Part shown: piece after piece, positions 23,546 to 58,245 of the stretch
Numbering within the stretch: position 1 is the first letter of the stretch
Layout: the number at the start of each line of letters is the position of its first letter
Source of the DNA: Alviniconcha marisindica
Lineage: Eukaryota; Mollusca; Gastropoda; Provannidae
DNA: 64,000 bases
Direction: 5' to 3'
Assembly: GCA_018857735.1 (NCBI GenBank)
Contig: JABMCL010001731.1
Span: 861,001-925,000, forward strand
Notes under the pieces: generated by a model
What the model was told of the DNA's origin: nothing
Database searches by the model: none
What the model saw: only the letters and a program-made list of their open reading frames with translations
Translations under genes and position numbers: made by a program

Positions 23546-24096
23546 TGTGTAAGATAAAATAAATGTAATAAACATACGCGTTGTTTCTTTTCCAGTCCAC
23601 CAAGTGCACGTCTGTGAGGGATGCACCGACAATAATCATATCAAAAACAAAATAAAGAAAACGTTAAAACCGACTGGATTCCAACAAAACCACTCCAGGA
23701 GCGCAAAAAGCCCAGTCTGAAGAGGGGGAGATAGACAAACAGAGACAACAACAACACTCTTCATTTGCAAGGATATTTACCAGATAATACAGAAGCACAA
23801 AAAAGTTTGAAAAACCTGTTCATACTCGTTTAGGTGATCTTCAACAAATTTCAAGATCGCAAATGTGTTAGAAATGTAAAACTGAAAATTGTATTTATCG
23901 GGAATTTAAAAAAATCCTATTTAGAGTTTGAAAAAGAAGAAGAACTCATGAACGTCGATTCATTGAAATATTCAGTGAACTGTTGTTAACCAGCCTGGAA
24001 ACTGTGAATTCAAACTATGTATGCTTGTTATAAATATTGATGACAGAGAGAGAGAGGGAGGGAGCGAGAGAGCGAGCGAGCGAGAGAGAGAGAGAC

Positions 24097-24127
<31 letters not shown>

Positions 24128-24821
24128 GAAGAGAAGAGACTATTTTACTGACTAGGCCTCCGGCCCATAACAACAGGAGTGAACATTCAGGCAATTTGAA
24201 TTCTCACGGCAGACTAAAACTTAGTTTTTCTAATGTTTAAAGCTTTAAAAACAAAGATGGACAATTTTATCTGTGGTGGAATCGTGTTAGCCAATAATAA
24301 GGAAAATTTAAACATAGATGGCTGTCAATGGTACTTTGGCGGGGGGAAACAACAACAACAACACGTACTGCTGTTTCTGGCGTATTACAGAATGGACGAT
24401 TATATCCCTGTCGTGAGCAATGCAGACATTCTAATTCTGAAACTTACAAATACTCTCCGCACGCATATGTTGTTAAACGTACAAAGATACGGACTTAGTA
24501 CTAATGACTCATGGAAATTAGAGTATACGTTGTAAAAACTGTTTGAATCCAGAGCAACATGTCAATCCTGTTTAAAGCAATCTACAAGCCTCAGGGAGAA
24601 AGAGAGAGAGGCGGGATGGGGGGGGGGGGGGGGGGGGGGGTGATGACTCTGGCAACACTGGCCTCATCCTGGAGACTGTTAAATGAACTAGCCCTCTCAA
24701 AACATGGTTTGTTCAACGGGCATACGAGTTGAAAATAGCAACTTGAAATCAAGGATTTTGCTTTGAAATGCTTCGTTGATACAAATAAACCTAGTTTTGT
24801 GGGTGACGGTTAGCGGGACTG

Positions 24822-24982
24822 GATGTACAAAACACCGTCAGATGTCCTGGGTCGCCTGTCGCACGTCGCTATTTCTTTGATGTTCGGCCCGAGAAGTGCA
24901 TGTTGAGGTCACCCAGGGAAATGTCGATGACACCGCGGCAGTCACCAGCCCTGCTGTAAGACCTGACGGTGTTTTGTACATC
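24822..24982. mobile_element. short element with 20-bp inverted termini
   Basis: GATGTACAAAACACCGTCAG at 24822-24841 is exactly inverted at 24963-24982. The 121-bp interior is GC-richer than its surroundings. It resembles a MITE but no target duplication is obvious. Confidence 0.55.
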
Positions 24983-25336
24983 ATTCTGTAAATCGTCACG
25001 AATTTGTTTCTAGATTCGATGTAAAATCAACAAGGAAATACCAGTAAGTTTAGGTTCTTTTTATTTCTTTTACACATTAGATAAAACACCCTTTCATTGA
25101 AAGCGATATGTTTCACCCATTCATACCTGTTTTGGTAAAACTTTCTGTAATTTTAATCTTACAGGAGAGCCAAAATAACAAAGTTCAGCGTTGCCGTATT
25201 TTCTCTGAAGTTTGTTCCTAGATCGTATTCAGTGTGAAGTGTTACATGCATATAGAAAATGCCGTGTTCGTACGAATAAACAGTCATACTATTATTTACT
25301 GCCTTTATTGTTTACTCCAACTTTCTGTATAGCATA

Positions 25337-25340
25337 AGAG

Positions 25341-25400
<60 letters not shown>
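25337..25400. repeat. (TTAG)n tail of the LINE
   Basis: About 15 TTAG units abutting GGTGTTTTACGCC, the inverted 3' end of the LINE. A short repeat tail instead of poly(A) is usual for several non-LTR clades. Confidence 0.9.
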
Positions 25401-25565
25401 GGTGTTTTACGCCCAGTCAACCAGTGCGGTTATATCAGGGCGATACACCTTTTGTCATCATATATTACTTTTTAAAAGTGTATGCGTGTTAAAACTGGTA
25501 TATGTACAATTTTAAAATCATACTTAAAAAGTAAAACGCAAACATAACCAAAAGTCATCTCGAAT

Positions 25566-25913
25566 TTAATTATTTCCAAAAATATTAATTTCTTTCAAAA
25601 AGTTAAAAATCTTCTCCTGAAACAACACACGCAATGATTGAGCTGTCAAGTGGCTCTGTCTTATTTCAATAAAACTTGAACAAGTAAGTAAAATATGTTC
25701 AATAGTTAAAAGTTCATCACAACCGATGCACATTGGCGGTTCCTCACCCTTCAATAAAAAGGAATGAGTCATAAAAGAATGGCCAATGTGCAATCGGGAT
25801 ATAACAGTTTCTTCTTTTCTATTTGTCCGAGGACAAACAACACATTGTTTTAAAACTGGGAATATTTCGTGTAATTTATTTCCCGGGAGCTCATCCCACT
25901 CAGACTGCCACAA
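25566..25913 (-). pseudogene. LINE C-terminal zinc-knuckle segment
   Basis: Encodes a segment with VISRLHIGHSFMTHSFLLKG, then CIGCDELLTIEHILLTC, a Cys-Cys-His-Cys arrangement typical of the C-terminus after RNase H in I-type elements. It is the downstream continuation of the RT-RNase H frame. Confidence 0.8.
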
Positions 25914-26027
25914 TTTATATATATATATTTGTTGGCACGTGATTTCAAGTCTGAGAATGGGATGAGCTCAACCGAGGTGTCGCCAACAAGGACATCCTTA
26001 GCTGCAGCGTCTGCAGCTGAATTACCC

Positions 26028-27641
26028 CTAATGCCCACATGGCCAGGGACCCAGACAAAGATAATTTCCTATCCCATCTTTGGTCAAATCCATATACAGT
26101 TCTAGAATATGGACCAAGATATGGTGTTCATACTTTAGGTTAAATATAGCTTTTAGTGATGAAAGTGAGTCAGACAGTATTAAAAATGATTTTCTTTTAG
26201 AACAATAAATACGTTTTAGAGCCAAAAGAATAGCTCGTAGTTCTGCAGTGTAAATGGAGTTGTCGTCCGGAAGGCGACAAGTCAAAGGTTTCCTGGGATA
26301 TTTTGTGGAGACAGCCGCCGCGACTCCTGCCTCTGTTTTAGAACCATTCGTGAAAAATGTTTCCGATGAAGGATATTCGGAAGTAAGTTGCAAATAAAAC
26401 TGTTTATGTGTTTCCGAGTTTGTTGTTTCTTTTTCAAATCTGGCTAAGTCAAGACGGACTGCTGGAGCTGAAAGCTTCCAAGGGGCGATGTCCAACGAGG
26501 GAGCATCGTCAATCAGGTTTCGGTCAAGTTTAGATTTCTCCAAGTGTGGAAGAAGACTCCGATTCTTCAAATAATTTGATGTTTTCAGGCTCAAAGACAC
26601 AACTGGGTTCTCCGGCAAAGGTTTTAGTTTAAGAACATAATTTAAAGACAGTTTTAAACGGCGAGAGGTTAAGGATGGTTCCTGTGCTTCCACATAGAGA
26701 CTTTGGGCAGGAGAAGTGCGAAAATCCCCCAAAGCGATACGTAAGCCCTGATAGTGGATCGGATCCAATTGCTTTAGAACCGACCGACGGGCCGATCCGT
26801 ACACAATGCATCCATAATCCAATTTGGAGCGGACTAACGCACGGTAAAGGCGTAGCAGGACGATACGATCGGCTCCCCAATCAGTAAAATCACGCAAAAT
26901 ATCCACAGCCTTCTGACAAGAAGATTTAAGATATCGCACGTGATTTTTAAAAGTGAGTTTGGTATTAAAAAAAATAAGGCCCAGGAATTTCGCTTCTTTG
27001 ACTACTGTTATAGGCGTTTTTCCCAGAAGAATGTTAGGGTCTGGGAAAAAAACGTACTGTTGGTGAAAGTGGATGCAGGCTGTCTTGGAGGTGGAGAACT
27101 TGAAGCCGTTCTCTGACACCCACTCTTGGACGCTGTTAACACACAGCTGCATAGCTCTCTCCACTCTGTTTAACGTCTTTCCGCTCACACACAAAGCAAA
27201 GTCGTCCACAAACAAGGAGCAATCCGTATCCTTCAAGACAGCTTTCACAATATTGTTAATCTTAATGCTAAAAAGGGCCGGAGATGGGATGCTACCTTGC
27301 GGGACCCCCATATCCTGCTCGTGCAGCTCAGACAGAATGGAACCCACTCTAACCTTGAAGTAGCGTTCAGACAAGAAGCTCTGGATAAACCTGGGGAGGT
27401 GGCCACTGAAACCGAGATCCCAGAGGTCCGCCAGAATGCCGTGCTTCCACGTTGTGCCGTAAGCCTTCTCAAGGTCAAAGAAAATGGTTAAGACGTGTTC
27501 TTTTTTAACGAAGGTATTTCTAATAAACGTTTCGAGACGAACTAGATGATCTAACGTGCTGTGGTTCTTCCTGAAGCCGCACTGCTTCTCGGAAAGAAGA
27601 CCCTGCGACTCCAGGGACCACATGAGGCGAGCGTTGATCAT
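26028..27641 (-). pseudogene. LINE reverse transcriptase-RNase H, longest open piece (537 codons)
   Basis: The piece starts within RT block 2. QCGFRKNHSTLDHLV is followed by motif A at residues about 53-60 (IFFDLEKAY, catalytic Asp present). Motif B is GVPQGSIPSPALF (112-124) and motif C is FVDD (144-147). The thumb and connector follow to about residue 420. RNase H begins at FFTNGSKTEAG, where the first catalytic Asp is Asn, then YTAELRAILLAL and LILSDSLSSLKAI. The frame then shifts, and the expected PGHVGIRGNSAADAAAK continues at 26038-25850 in another frame. The Asp-to-Asn change and the frameshift indicate a dead element. Confidence 0.9.
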
Positions 27642-28215
27642 CCTCTCCTATCGTCTTACACAAACAGCTGGTTAATGCTATAGGTCTGAAATTACCGGGA
27701 TCCGAGTGGTCCTTACCGGGTTTAGGAATGGGAACGACTACCACTTTGCGCCACGATGGCGGAAAACAGCCAATTTCCCAGAACATTTAACAGCAGATAG
27801 AGCCGAATTTGGAAGGTGGGTTAAAGGTTGGTAATGGACCTGGTCCAAACCAGTGGCCGAGTCGTTGGCTCTCTGCAATGACTGCTTTAATTCAGTCATT
27901 GAGAAAGGTATGTTATAATCCTCTTCATTTGTTGAAGAGAAATCCAGACGTCTTTTTTCTTTTAACATTTTAATCTTTTGAAATTCGGAAGAATAGTTAT
28001 CTGTCGAGGATTGTTTTGACAGATTAATAGCTAGTGCTTCCGCCACTACTTTTTTGTCGGTAATAAGTTTACCGTTAACTTTTAAATGGTTAATTGAATA
28101 GGAAACCACCTTTACCCTTAATTTTTCTAATAGCTTTCCACAGAGAGAGAGGGGAGGTGGGGGCGGAAGAGAAAGACTTGGCTTTATTTATTATGCTATA
28201 TTTTGCATCCATATT

Positions 28216-28552
28216 TTGCACATTTTGTGCCATTTTCTGTCAACATTGTAAAGAAAATCAATTGTTTTGTTTTCTGTTAGTTTTTTTGTCTCCTCCCCCC
28301 CCCCCCCCCCCCCCCCCCCCCACCCCCCACCCACACACATCTAATTAGTGTGTTCAAGGGACACAATTCTTTCACTCATTCTCTCAGTATGTGATGAAAA
28401 ACCAAAACAAAGCAATAACAATAAAAGCAATACACAACAGGTGAGCTTAAAATTATGTATTTTTTATAAAGAGTTCTGAATGTATACCTTTGTTGGTTTT
28501 AACTGATTAACGGGCCCTGTTTAGATTTGAATTGAAGGAGACAGCGAGAAAG

Positions 28553-28622
<70 letters not shown>

Positions 28623-28964
28623 GAACAGAAAAACAAATCAGTAAATATCAACCCTTTTTAAGAGCTATGAGGGCACAGAGCAAAAGAACAAAAGAGTTGC
28701 TGATTAATGCTGTGACGCTGGACAAACAGGTGTGAGAAAACAAGCTGTCAACGGTGATGGTCAAGATTACACAGCATCGCGCGTCACTCTGCGCGTTCAA
28801 ATTGAAACATCACTCCGGTAGCAAAGTGTTTGTGTGTCCCAAGACAAATGAGCCCAGTGCGCTCGGCCGGTGCCCTGTGGCAGGTTAACGTCTGCCCGCG
28901 GTGGAGGGGGCGAGCTGTGCTGTATGGTGTGGCCCACGGCTCGCCGCTCTGGTCCACTAGGTTA
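28216..28964. other. intergenic, microsatellites only
   Basis: Poly(C) at 28297-28320 and (CA)n at 28555-28621. The rest shows no gene. 28830-28960 is GC-richer but has no motif that was recognised. Confidence 0.6.
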
Positions 28965-29515
28965 ATACTGGTCGCCTTTTTCAACACTTGGTCTACATTT
29001 GTCGAGTTTTTCAACACTAGCTAATCGACTTTGTTACGACTTGTTCACTTTTTCAACACTTGTCGACTTTGTTAACAGTTTTGACAAAGTGTTCATAAAG
29101 TTGACAAATGCTGACAAAGTCAACAGATGTTGAGAAAGTTGCTTAAAACCGCCTTTAAACATTTAAACCAGTGCGACAACTGTTAACATTTTTTTGCTTT
29201 GTCAACATTTGTCAACTTTATCAACTTGTCATAATGGTTAACAGTTTTAGATTTTGTCATCGGTTAATAAGACGGTTTGATAGCACGTGTCGATTTCAGC
29301 AATATCTTGGGACCTTATTAGCACTTGTCAAAAATTGTTAACCGCTGTTGATTTTTTACACATGCCAATTTGTTAACATTTGCCAATCTTATTAACACTT
29401 GCCAGCGTTATCAACTTTACCAACACTTGGTTGATACCTTTTGTGGACCTCGTTAATAATTGTCGACTTAGTTAATAACTCTCCACTTAAACAGCACTTT
29501 TCAGATTTGTTAACA
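28965..29515. repeat. degenerate tandem repeat rich in GTTAACA / TTGTCAAC
   Basis: Short phrases such as TTTTTCAACACTTG, TTGTCAACTT and GTTAACA recur every 18-25 bp for about 550 bp, with many point changes. No coding content. Confidence 0.7.
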
Positions 29516-29520
29516 CTTTC

Positions 29521-29765
29521 AGGGCGGGGATGTGGCTCAGTGGATTGAGCGTCGGGTCCGGCACGCTGCTCGCGGTGTTCGTACTTTCGCATGTAATCGC
29601 GTGCATCAACGTCTTTGTGCACGTTAAAAATCCCAAGCATTGGTAACCAGACCAGTCTTCGAATATACGAAAATACAGCACACGTTAAGTCAACTCTCGA
29701 AGACGGAATGTCGCTGCCCAAGTGGCGGCCGAATGGTAAGCGGATTGCATTCAAGTTCAGCATAA
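29521..29765 (+). repeat. tRNA-derived SINE
   Basis: GATGTGGCTCAGTGGATTGA is an A-box-type tRNA start; the B box is degenerate (GGTGTTCGTACTT). The body includes GTGCACGTTAAAAATCCCAA, a block common in mollusc SINEs, and GCCGAATGGTAAGCG further on. The end at 29765 is approximate. Confidence 0.65.
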
Positions 29766-29804
29766 ACGCGGATAAAAATTTTAAAAAAGATCAACCACAT
29801 TGTT

Positions 29805-30302
29805 CAATATAGGGATAAAACCCAACAGCCACACTGTCCACGTTAGGATCAAAGCCACATTGCCCAATGTGTTCAGGATAAAACCTCAGCCACAGTGTGC
29901 GGAAAATAACTCCCCACAGCCATATTGTCTGCCGGAACAATTATAATAATTATTATTGATCGCTTTTATATAACGCTATTCTTTGCTCTCGAGCAGACTC
30001 ACTGCCTTTAGGATCAAACCTCACAGCCATATTGTCCCCTGGGAGGATCAAAGCCCGCAACCAGTTTTATTAAGGATAAACCCCCACAGCCACATTATCC
30101 AGTCGGTTTGGGATAAGCCCCTACAGCCACATTTGCATTGTGCTAAGGATAAAACTCCACACCCACACTGTCAAATTTGTGGAGGGTAAATACTTACAGC
30201 CACATTCCTCTTCTTCTTTCGTTTAAGAATCGGGCCTCCTTGGATGTAACTGGCTCTGGTGTTGAGAATAAAACCGCATGGCTACATTGTCCGCAATGTT
30301 AA
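29805..30302 (+). repeat. minisatellite, unit about 30 bp (left part)
   Basis: Diverged copies of a unit with GGATAAAACCCCACAGCCAC and ATTGTCC. The array is interrupted at 29935-30002 by a LINE-tail fragment (TTATTATTGATCGCTTTTA), and it resumes after the transposon at 31130-31530. The two halves share the unit exactly across the insertion point. Confidence 0.85.
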
Positions 30303-30573
30303 AGTAAAAGTCCAAGGTTTTTAAGTATGCAAAATGACCATCGAGATGATTGACAAATGAGTCACTAGTTTCAGATTTAATGAAATAAAAAAAGTAAAAA
30401 AATGTTTAAGTGGGTTTTTAATCGATTTTATTTTCTGTAGTCTCTACAGTCTCGGGTTCTTCATCAGTCACGTGACTTTCCTGGAAGTGACGTCAGTCTG
30501 GGGAGTCAGTGCGGTTGCCAGCTTAGATTCTTCAGTAAATTGTGTATGCGTGTGGTCGACAAAAAAGTTACCT

Positions 30574-30861
30574 ATGCCGGCCTACTGTGTTGCCGCGAAC
30601 TGTAACAATTCGCAGACGACCCCAGGTATAACAATGCACGAGCTCCCGCGCAATCGACCCGCAGTGAGGCGAAAGTGGATTAAATTTATACAATTCAAAC
30701 CAGCTGACTTTCTTGCTGCGCCGCATCACGCCCATTTGTGTAGCGAGCACTTCTGTGAGTGCCATTTCGCAAACCCCATGGAATACCGCATGGGGTTTGC
30801 TTCGAAGCTGACACGATGTTCCGGTACTCTTTCAAAATCCTGCCTGACAGGCTCAAACTGA
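30574..30861 (+). CDS. THAP zinc-finger fragment in the DNA transposon
   Basis: ATG at 30574 opens a 95-codon frame beginning MPAYCVAANC. The C2CH zinc ligands are C5, C10, C56 and H59 (C-x4-C, 45 residues, C-x2-H), with the invariant Trp at residue 35 and HLCSEHF around the third ligand. These are the hallmarks of the THAP DNA-binding domain, which binds transposon termini in P-element-like and Kolobok-like systems. The frame ends soon after the finger in sequence that is antisense to the opposing exon. Only the DNA-binding part remains and no catalytic domain follows. A leftover first exon of a longer gene is the simplest reading. Confidence 0.75.
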   Translation: MPAYCVAANCNNSQTTPGITMHELPRNRPAVRRKWIKFIQFKPADFLAAPHHAHLCSEHFCECHFANPMEYRMGFASKLTRCSGTLSKSCLTGSN

Positions 30862-30929
30862 TACCGCTGTATCCTTGTGGGTCTCTCGGGCAAAGTATCA
30901 GTTTCGTCTTCGGAGCTCGAGTTGGCCAT
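30726..30929 (-). CDS. opposing short ORF in the DNA transposon (function unknown)
   Basis: The minus-strand ATG at 30929 opens 67 codons, starting MANSSSEDETDTLPERP and continuing IQRYQFEPV. An acidic N-terminus followed by a YxFEP motif is seen in short proteins often found next to transposon genes in invertebrates. That resemblance is from memory and unverified. It overlaps the 3' part of the THAP frame in antisense, and the two frames meet at a 12-bp inverted repeat (30769-30780 and 30789-30800). Confidence 0.4.
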   Translation of the reverse strand: MANSSSEDETDTLPERPTRIQRYQFEPVRQDFERVPEHRVSFEANPMRYSMGFAKWHSQKCSLHKWA

Positions 30930-31129
30930 TTTGCAGCGACTCCCTAGAGTGACGTAGTAGGCATATGGTCACGTGATTTGGGCGTCATGGCGACGCTTTC
31001 GGTACGACAGAAAATGACTTTTTTTCGTGCATTTATGACCCTCAGATCACAGTTTCACTTACATCATCGTTCTCAGCGAGCTTTAACGGAAATCGTGTCA
31101 AAAATCACCCCAAACCTTGGACTTGTCCT

Positions 31130-31530
31130 TTAAGGATAAAACCCCACAGTCTCATTGTCCACCATCGTAGAACCTCATGGCCACATTGTGTTGAGGATAA
31201 AACTCCGCGGCTACCCTGTCCATAATGTTAAGGATAAAATCCCACACCAACTCTATCCGTCGTATTAATAATAGAACACGGACACATTGTGTCACGGACA
31301 CATTGTGATAACACCTCACGGCCACAGTATTGGTTCTACAGTATTGACTGCGTTAAGGATAAAACCCCACATCCACACTGTCCACCATGTTACGGATAGA
31401 GCCCCACGTCCACATTGTGTTAAGGATTAAACCCCAAAAGCCACATTGTGTTAAGGATAAAACCCCAGAGCCATATTGTGTTAAGGATAAAACCCTACCG
31501 CCACGCTGTCCCCTGCGGGGATCAAAGCCT
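31130..31530 (+). repeat. minisatellite, unit about 30 bp (right part)
   Basis: Continues the 29805-30302 array with GTTAAGGATAAAACCCCA and CCACATTGTG units. Confidence 0.85.
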
Positions 31531-33216
31531 ACGGCATGTACCAAGCGTGTGACAGACGCGTTTGACAGGGACGCCGCAAAGAGTGCGGGCAAAGAGTGTC
31601 CAGTGTCACTGAAGCGGCTACTAGCGGTGAGGGGAAGTCCGGTGATGGGGGGAAAGCCTCGGAGTGCCTGGCATGGCACGAGCACGGCCCTGTTTGCCGG
31701 CCTTTCCCGCCTGGCACACGACTGCAGTTTAAAACCAAGACATGACGCGGCGCACAGGCCTGGACTGAGCAGTTAAGTGGCGTCCACGGTGTGATTAACA
31801 TCGACATCCACTTGAAGTGCTTGCTTGAAGTGCTTGCTTGAAGTGCCACCAACATAAATTTGTTCGTTGGTCATGAACATTTATCATCGGAAACAGAGAT
31901 AGACAAACAATATTTGAAGAAGATATTCCAGCAGACTGAACTGACCTGAACAGTGAAAGAAAGTACTGGAACCAAAACCAATTCAGCAGTGGTTGGAATT
32001 AACATTCTGTGCTGTTTTTAATAAGCGGAGCAATAATTTTTTTGAAGAATTCGAAAGTAACGTTTAATAGGTCAGCCTTGATTTAAATCTTATCAAAGTG
32101 TCCCGTGTCTTTAAATAGCGCAAGACAAATGCTGTAGCCTGAACCTGTGCATTGAATTGTGCGATTTCTGCAATGTTGGAGGAACGCTTGTGCAGGTTGA
32201 GCTGTTCACATTTACTCACGCTTTGTACCACAAAACATCGCAGGTGAAGAAAAAGAATAGAGGAAAAGAGAAGAAAGAGACCAGGCAAATGTTCAGTTGG
32301 ACATCCTGACATGTTGTGTGTGTCACGGCAAAGAGCTGGGACGCTGACTCGGTCAGTGTTTGTGAGGCTTGATCCCCCCAAATCCTAGGGTCCGCCCTGT
32401 GCCAAAAAGAGTCCGGGGCATGCTCGTGCAAGTGAAAAACTAGGGGAAGTCCCCTGGTGAGCCAGCACCCAGGTACTGTCTCCACCTTTCTTCTCTTGCC
32501 CAGTTGATTTCGCGATGCGGGATGTTCACTATGTAGAAAGCTTTTTTTTGCTTCTTGAATCGCTGTTTATTCGTTAGCTTTTAACGGCGTTTTCTCATTT
32601 ACAGCTGAGCATCTCGGTGACTTTTGCTGTTTTTTGTTTTGTTTTTTTGTTGTTGCAATTTTATTCAAGTTTTGTAGGTTGGGTGTTCCCTTTCCGACCC
32701 AGTAAAAACACCCAATAAAAACACGTGTATATGAACACCGACAGTTTGCTCAGTCACTTCTGTACAATTCTTTAGACATAACTGACTTAAAAGGGAAATG
32801 GAAGAACATTCAAAAGGTTGGAATTTTACAGATCTATTAAAGTTGCTTGCAGAGGAACTGACATTGACAAACCTACGACTTTTCGTTCAAAGGAAAAACC
32901 CTTGCCTCGATCAAAAGACATAATAATTCGTTTAAAAAAATTAAAAAACAAAAAACAAACTCCAACTCTTTCACTGAGAAATATGACAATATTCTCTTCT
33001 TGTAAACAACTGTACAAAATATTTACGGCATAATCTTTGTTCGGTGCAATAGCAGTCGCTTAGTTTGTAAATCAATTCAACACATTCTCCGGATACTGCC
33101 CACCAGTTTTCCGTCATCTGCTCGGTGAACCTGACTCTGTGTGTGAAAACTTGCCTGTATGACCAGTGTGTTATTCGTCTGTTCTCTGCTTCATCGACTC
33201 TATTCATCCAACAACA
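31531..33216. other. region upstream of the chitin-binding protease, no gene recognised
   Basis: No conserved coding motif or repeat family was recognised. The last 200 bp should hold the promoter and 5' UTR of the protease gene, but no TATA box or initiator stands out. An upstream frame is open from 33166, though the ATG at 33217 is preferred because a signal peptide starts there. Confidence 0.5.
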
Positions 33217-57350
<24,134 letters not shown>

Positions 57351-57441
57351 CCGCAGCTATGTGATTTAGGCCTCATCATTTACGATTGGATTATTGTGAT
57401 ATTATCATCTGTTATATGTAATCATTATATGCAGTGTTGAC

Positions 57442-57447
57442 AATAAA
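57442..57447 (+). terminator. polyadenylation signal of the protease gene
   Basis: AATAAA lies 92 nt after the stop, followed by a GT-rich stretch (GTTGTTGTTGTT), as expected for a cleavage region. Confidence 0.6.
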
Positions 57448-57610
57448 ATATATGTTTTGTTGTTGTTGTTTTAACTTTGTTATTTGCACTATTTGATGAT
57501 GGTTGTATCTCCCTCTCTTCTTCTTCTTCTTTTTTTTTGGGGGGGGGGGGGGGTAGGGGGGGCTGAGCCGACCGTGTGTGGTTGACGGGACGTTAAAATC
57601 CAAGAACACA

Positions 57611-57612
<2 letters not shown>

Positions 57613-57705
<93 letters not shown>
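57613..57705. repeat. (CA)n microsatellite at LINE 3' end
   Basis: Pure CA run abutting the minus-strand L2-like LINE end at 57717. Confidence 0.95.
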
Positions 57706-57708
<3 letters not shown>

Positions 57709-57716
57709 TGACTGTA

Positions 57717-58143
57717 TCAGAAACTGGGTATTGATATTAGCTGGGGCGGAAATACTGTGAGAAGAGGAAGGTTTTCAGTTTGGCCGAAAAGATGACAGAG
57801 AGCAGTGTCTAAGGTCTTGTGCGGGTGAATTCCAAATGTGGGGTCTAAAGCAAGAGAAAGTGCGAAAGCCATGAGTCTTCCGTTTGTATTGCTGGATTTT
57901 CAGCATGCGGGTGTCAGAAGAAGAGCGTAGTGTACGAGACGGAGTATAGACATGTTGCACTTCAGAGAGGTAAGCAGGACCAGAACAATTTATAGCACTG
58001 AAACACAAACAAGCGACTTTATATTTAATGCTTTCAGAAATGGGAAGCCAGTGTAGTTTTTCCAGGAGAGGTGTTGAGTGGTGGTGGTGGGGTGCCAAGA
58101 GAACGAGTCTTGCAACATAATGTCCCTCTTCCCCCACATCCAT
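57717..58143 (-). mobile_element. L2-like LINE C-terminal fragment
   Basis: The minus-strand frame reads ARLVLLAPHHHHSTPLLEKL, HWLPISESIKYKVACLCF, PAYLSEVQHVYTPSRTLRSS and HGFRTFSCFRPHIWNSP. It is highly similar to the end of the copy at 62400-63905. It is only 5'-truncated and its last 370 bp are open, so it is fairly young. The 5' side abuts the module at 58144-58245. Confidence 0.9.
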
Positions 58144-58245
58144 ACCCCTCTCCCCTCACCCCCCCCCCCCTTCCCCCGCCCCCTTTTCCTCGTCCCTAAT
58201 AATCCCTATGGTTTCTGTGGACGTTAAGCACCATGTTTACTTACT
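58144..58245 (-). repeat. module of the 3985-4070 type, joined to the LINE
   Basis: On the minus strand: AGTAAACATGGTGCTTAACG, CACAGAAACCATAGGGATTA, a G-rich stretch and GGGTATGGATGTGGGGGAAG. The same series precedes the SINE array at 3985-4070, where the G-rich part ends GGGTATGGAGGTGGGGGAAG. Confidence 0.65.

Larger units (their letters stand above)
21870..25333. other. intergenic region without a supported gene
   Basis: No open frame here shows conserved motifs or a splice pattern. It contains a G-rich/GA-rich stretch (22735-22798), a perfect hairpin (23267-23382), (GT)n at 23461-23548, GA-rich and GATA repeats (24041-24140), a SINE fragment (24680-24790) and a short inverted-repeat element (24822-24982). 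The 100-codon frame at 24233 has no recognisable feature. Confidence 0.6.
25334..28215 (-). mobile_element. second RNase H-bearing LINE (I/Nimb-type), 5'-truncated
   Basis: On the minus strand the element runs from a pre-RT segment (28215-28110) that reads in part WKAIRKIKGKGGFLFN. It continues through RT and RNase H (27790-26028) and a C-terminal zinc-knuckle region (25913-25566). The 3' UTR holds GTATCGCCCTGATATAACCG and GGCGTAAAACACC and ends in a tetranucleotide tail, (AACT)n on this strand, at 25337-25400. The endonuclease is missing, so it is 5'-truncated. It is distinct from the LINE at 1-3119 in sequence. Frameshifts near 27650, 26035, 25870 and 28110 make it non-functional. Confidence 0.9.
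30303..31129. mobile_element. non-autonomous DNA transposon with TTAA target duplication (Kolobok-like)
   Basis: The element is flanked by TTAA at 30299-30302 and 31130-31133, and it splits a minisatellite unit so that removing it restores the unit. The terminal inverted repeats begin AGTAAAAGTCCAAGGTTT (left) and AGGACAAGTCCAAGGTTT (right, inverted), 16 of 18 identical. It is 827 bp and carries a THAP exon near the left end and an opposing exon near the right end. Known TTAA superfamilies are piggyBac and Kolobok. THAP domains together with TTAA favour Kolobok, but no transposase catalytic domain is left to confirm this. Confidence 0.8.

Noticed and set aside
24233..24535. 100-codon frame as a small gene
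   Set aside because: No recognisable motif, no promoter or splice context; it lies in AT-rich repeat-dense DNA.
28965..29515. CRISPR-like array
   Set aside because: Repeat lengths and spacings vary and the repeats are imperfect; the window is clearly eukaryotic.
29521..29600. A functional tRNA gene
   Set aside because: The B box is damaged and the sequence continues into a SINE body; no acceptor stem pairing was found.
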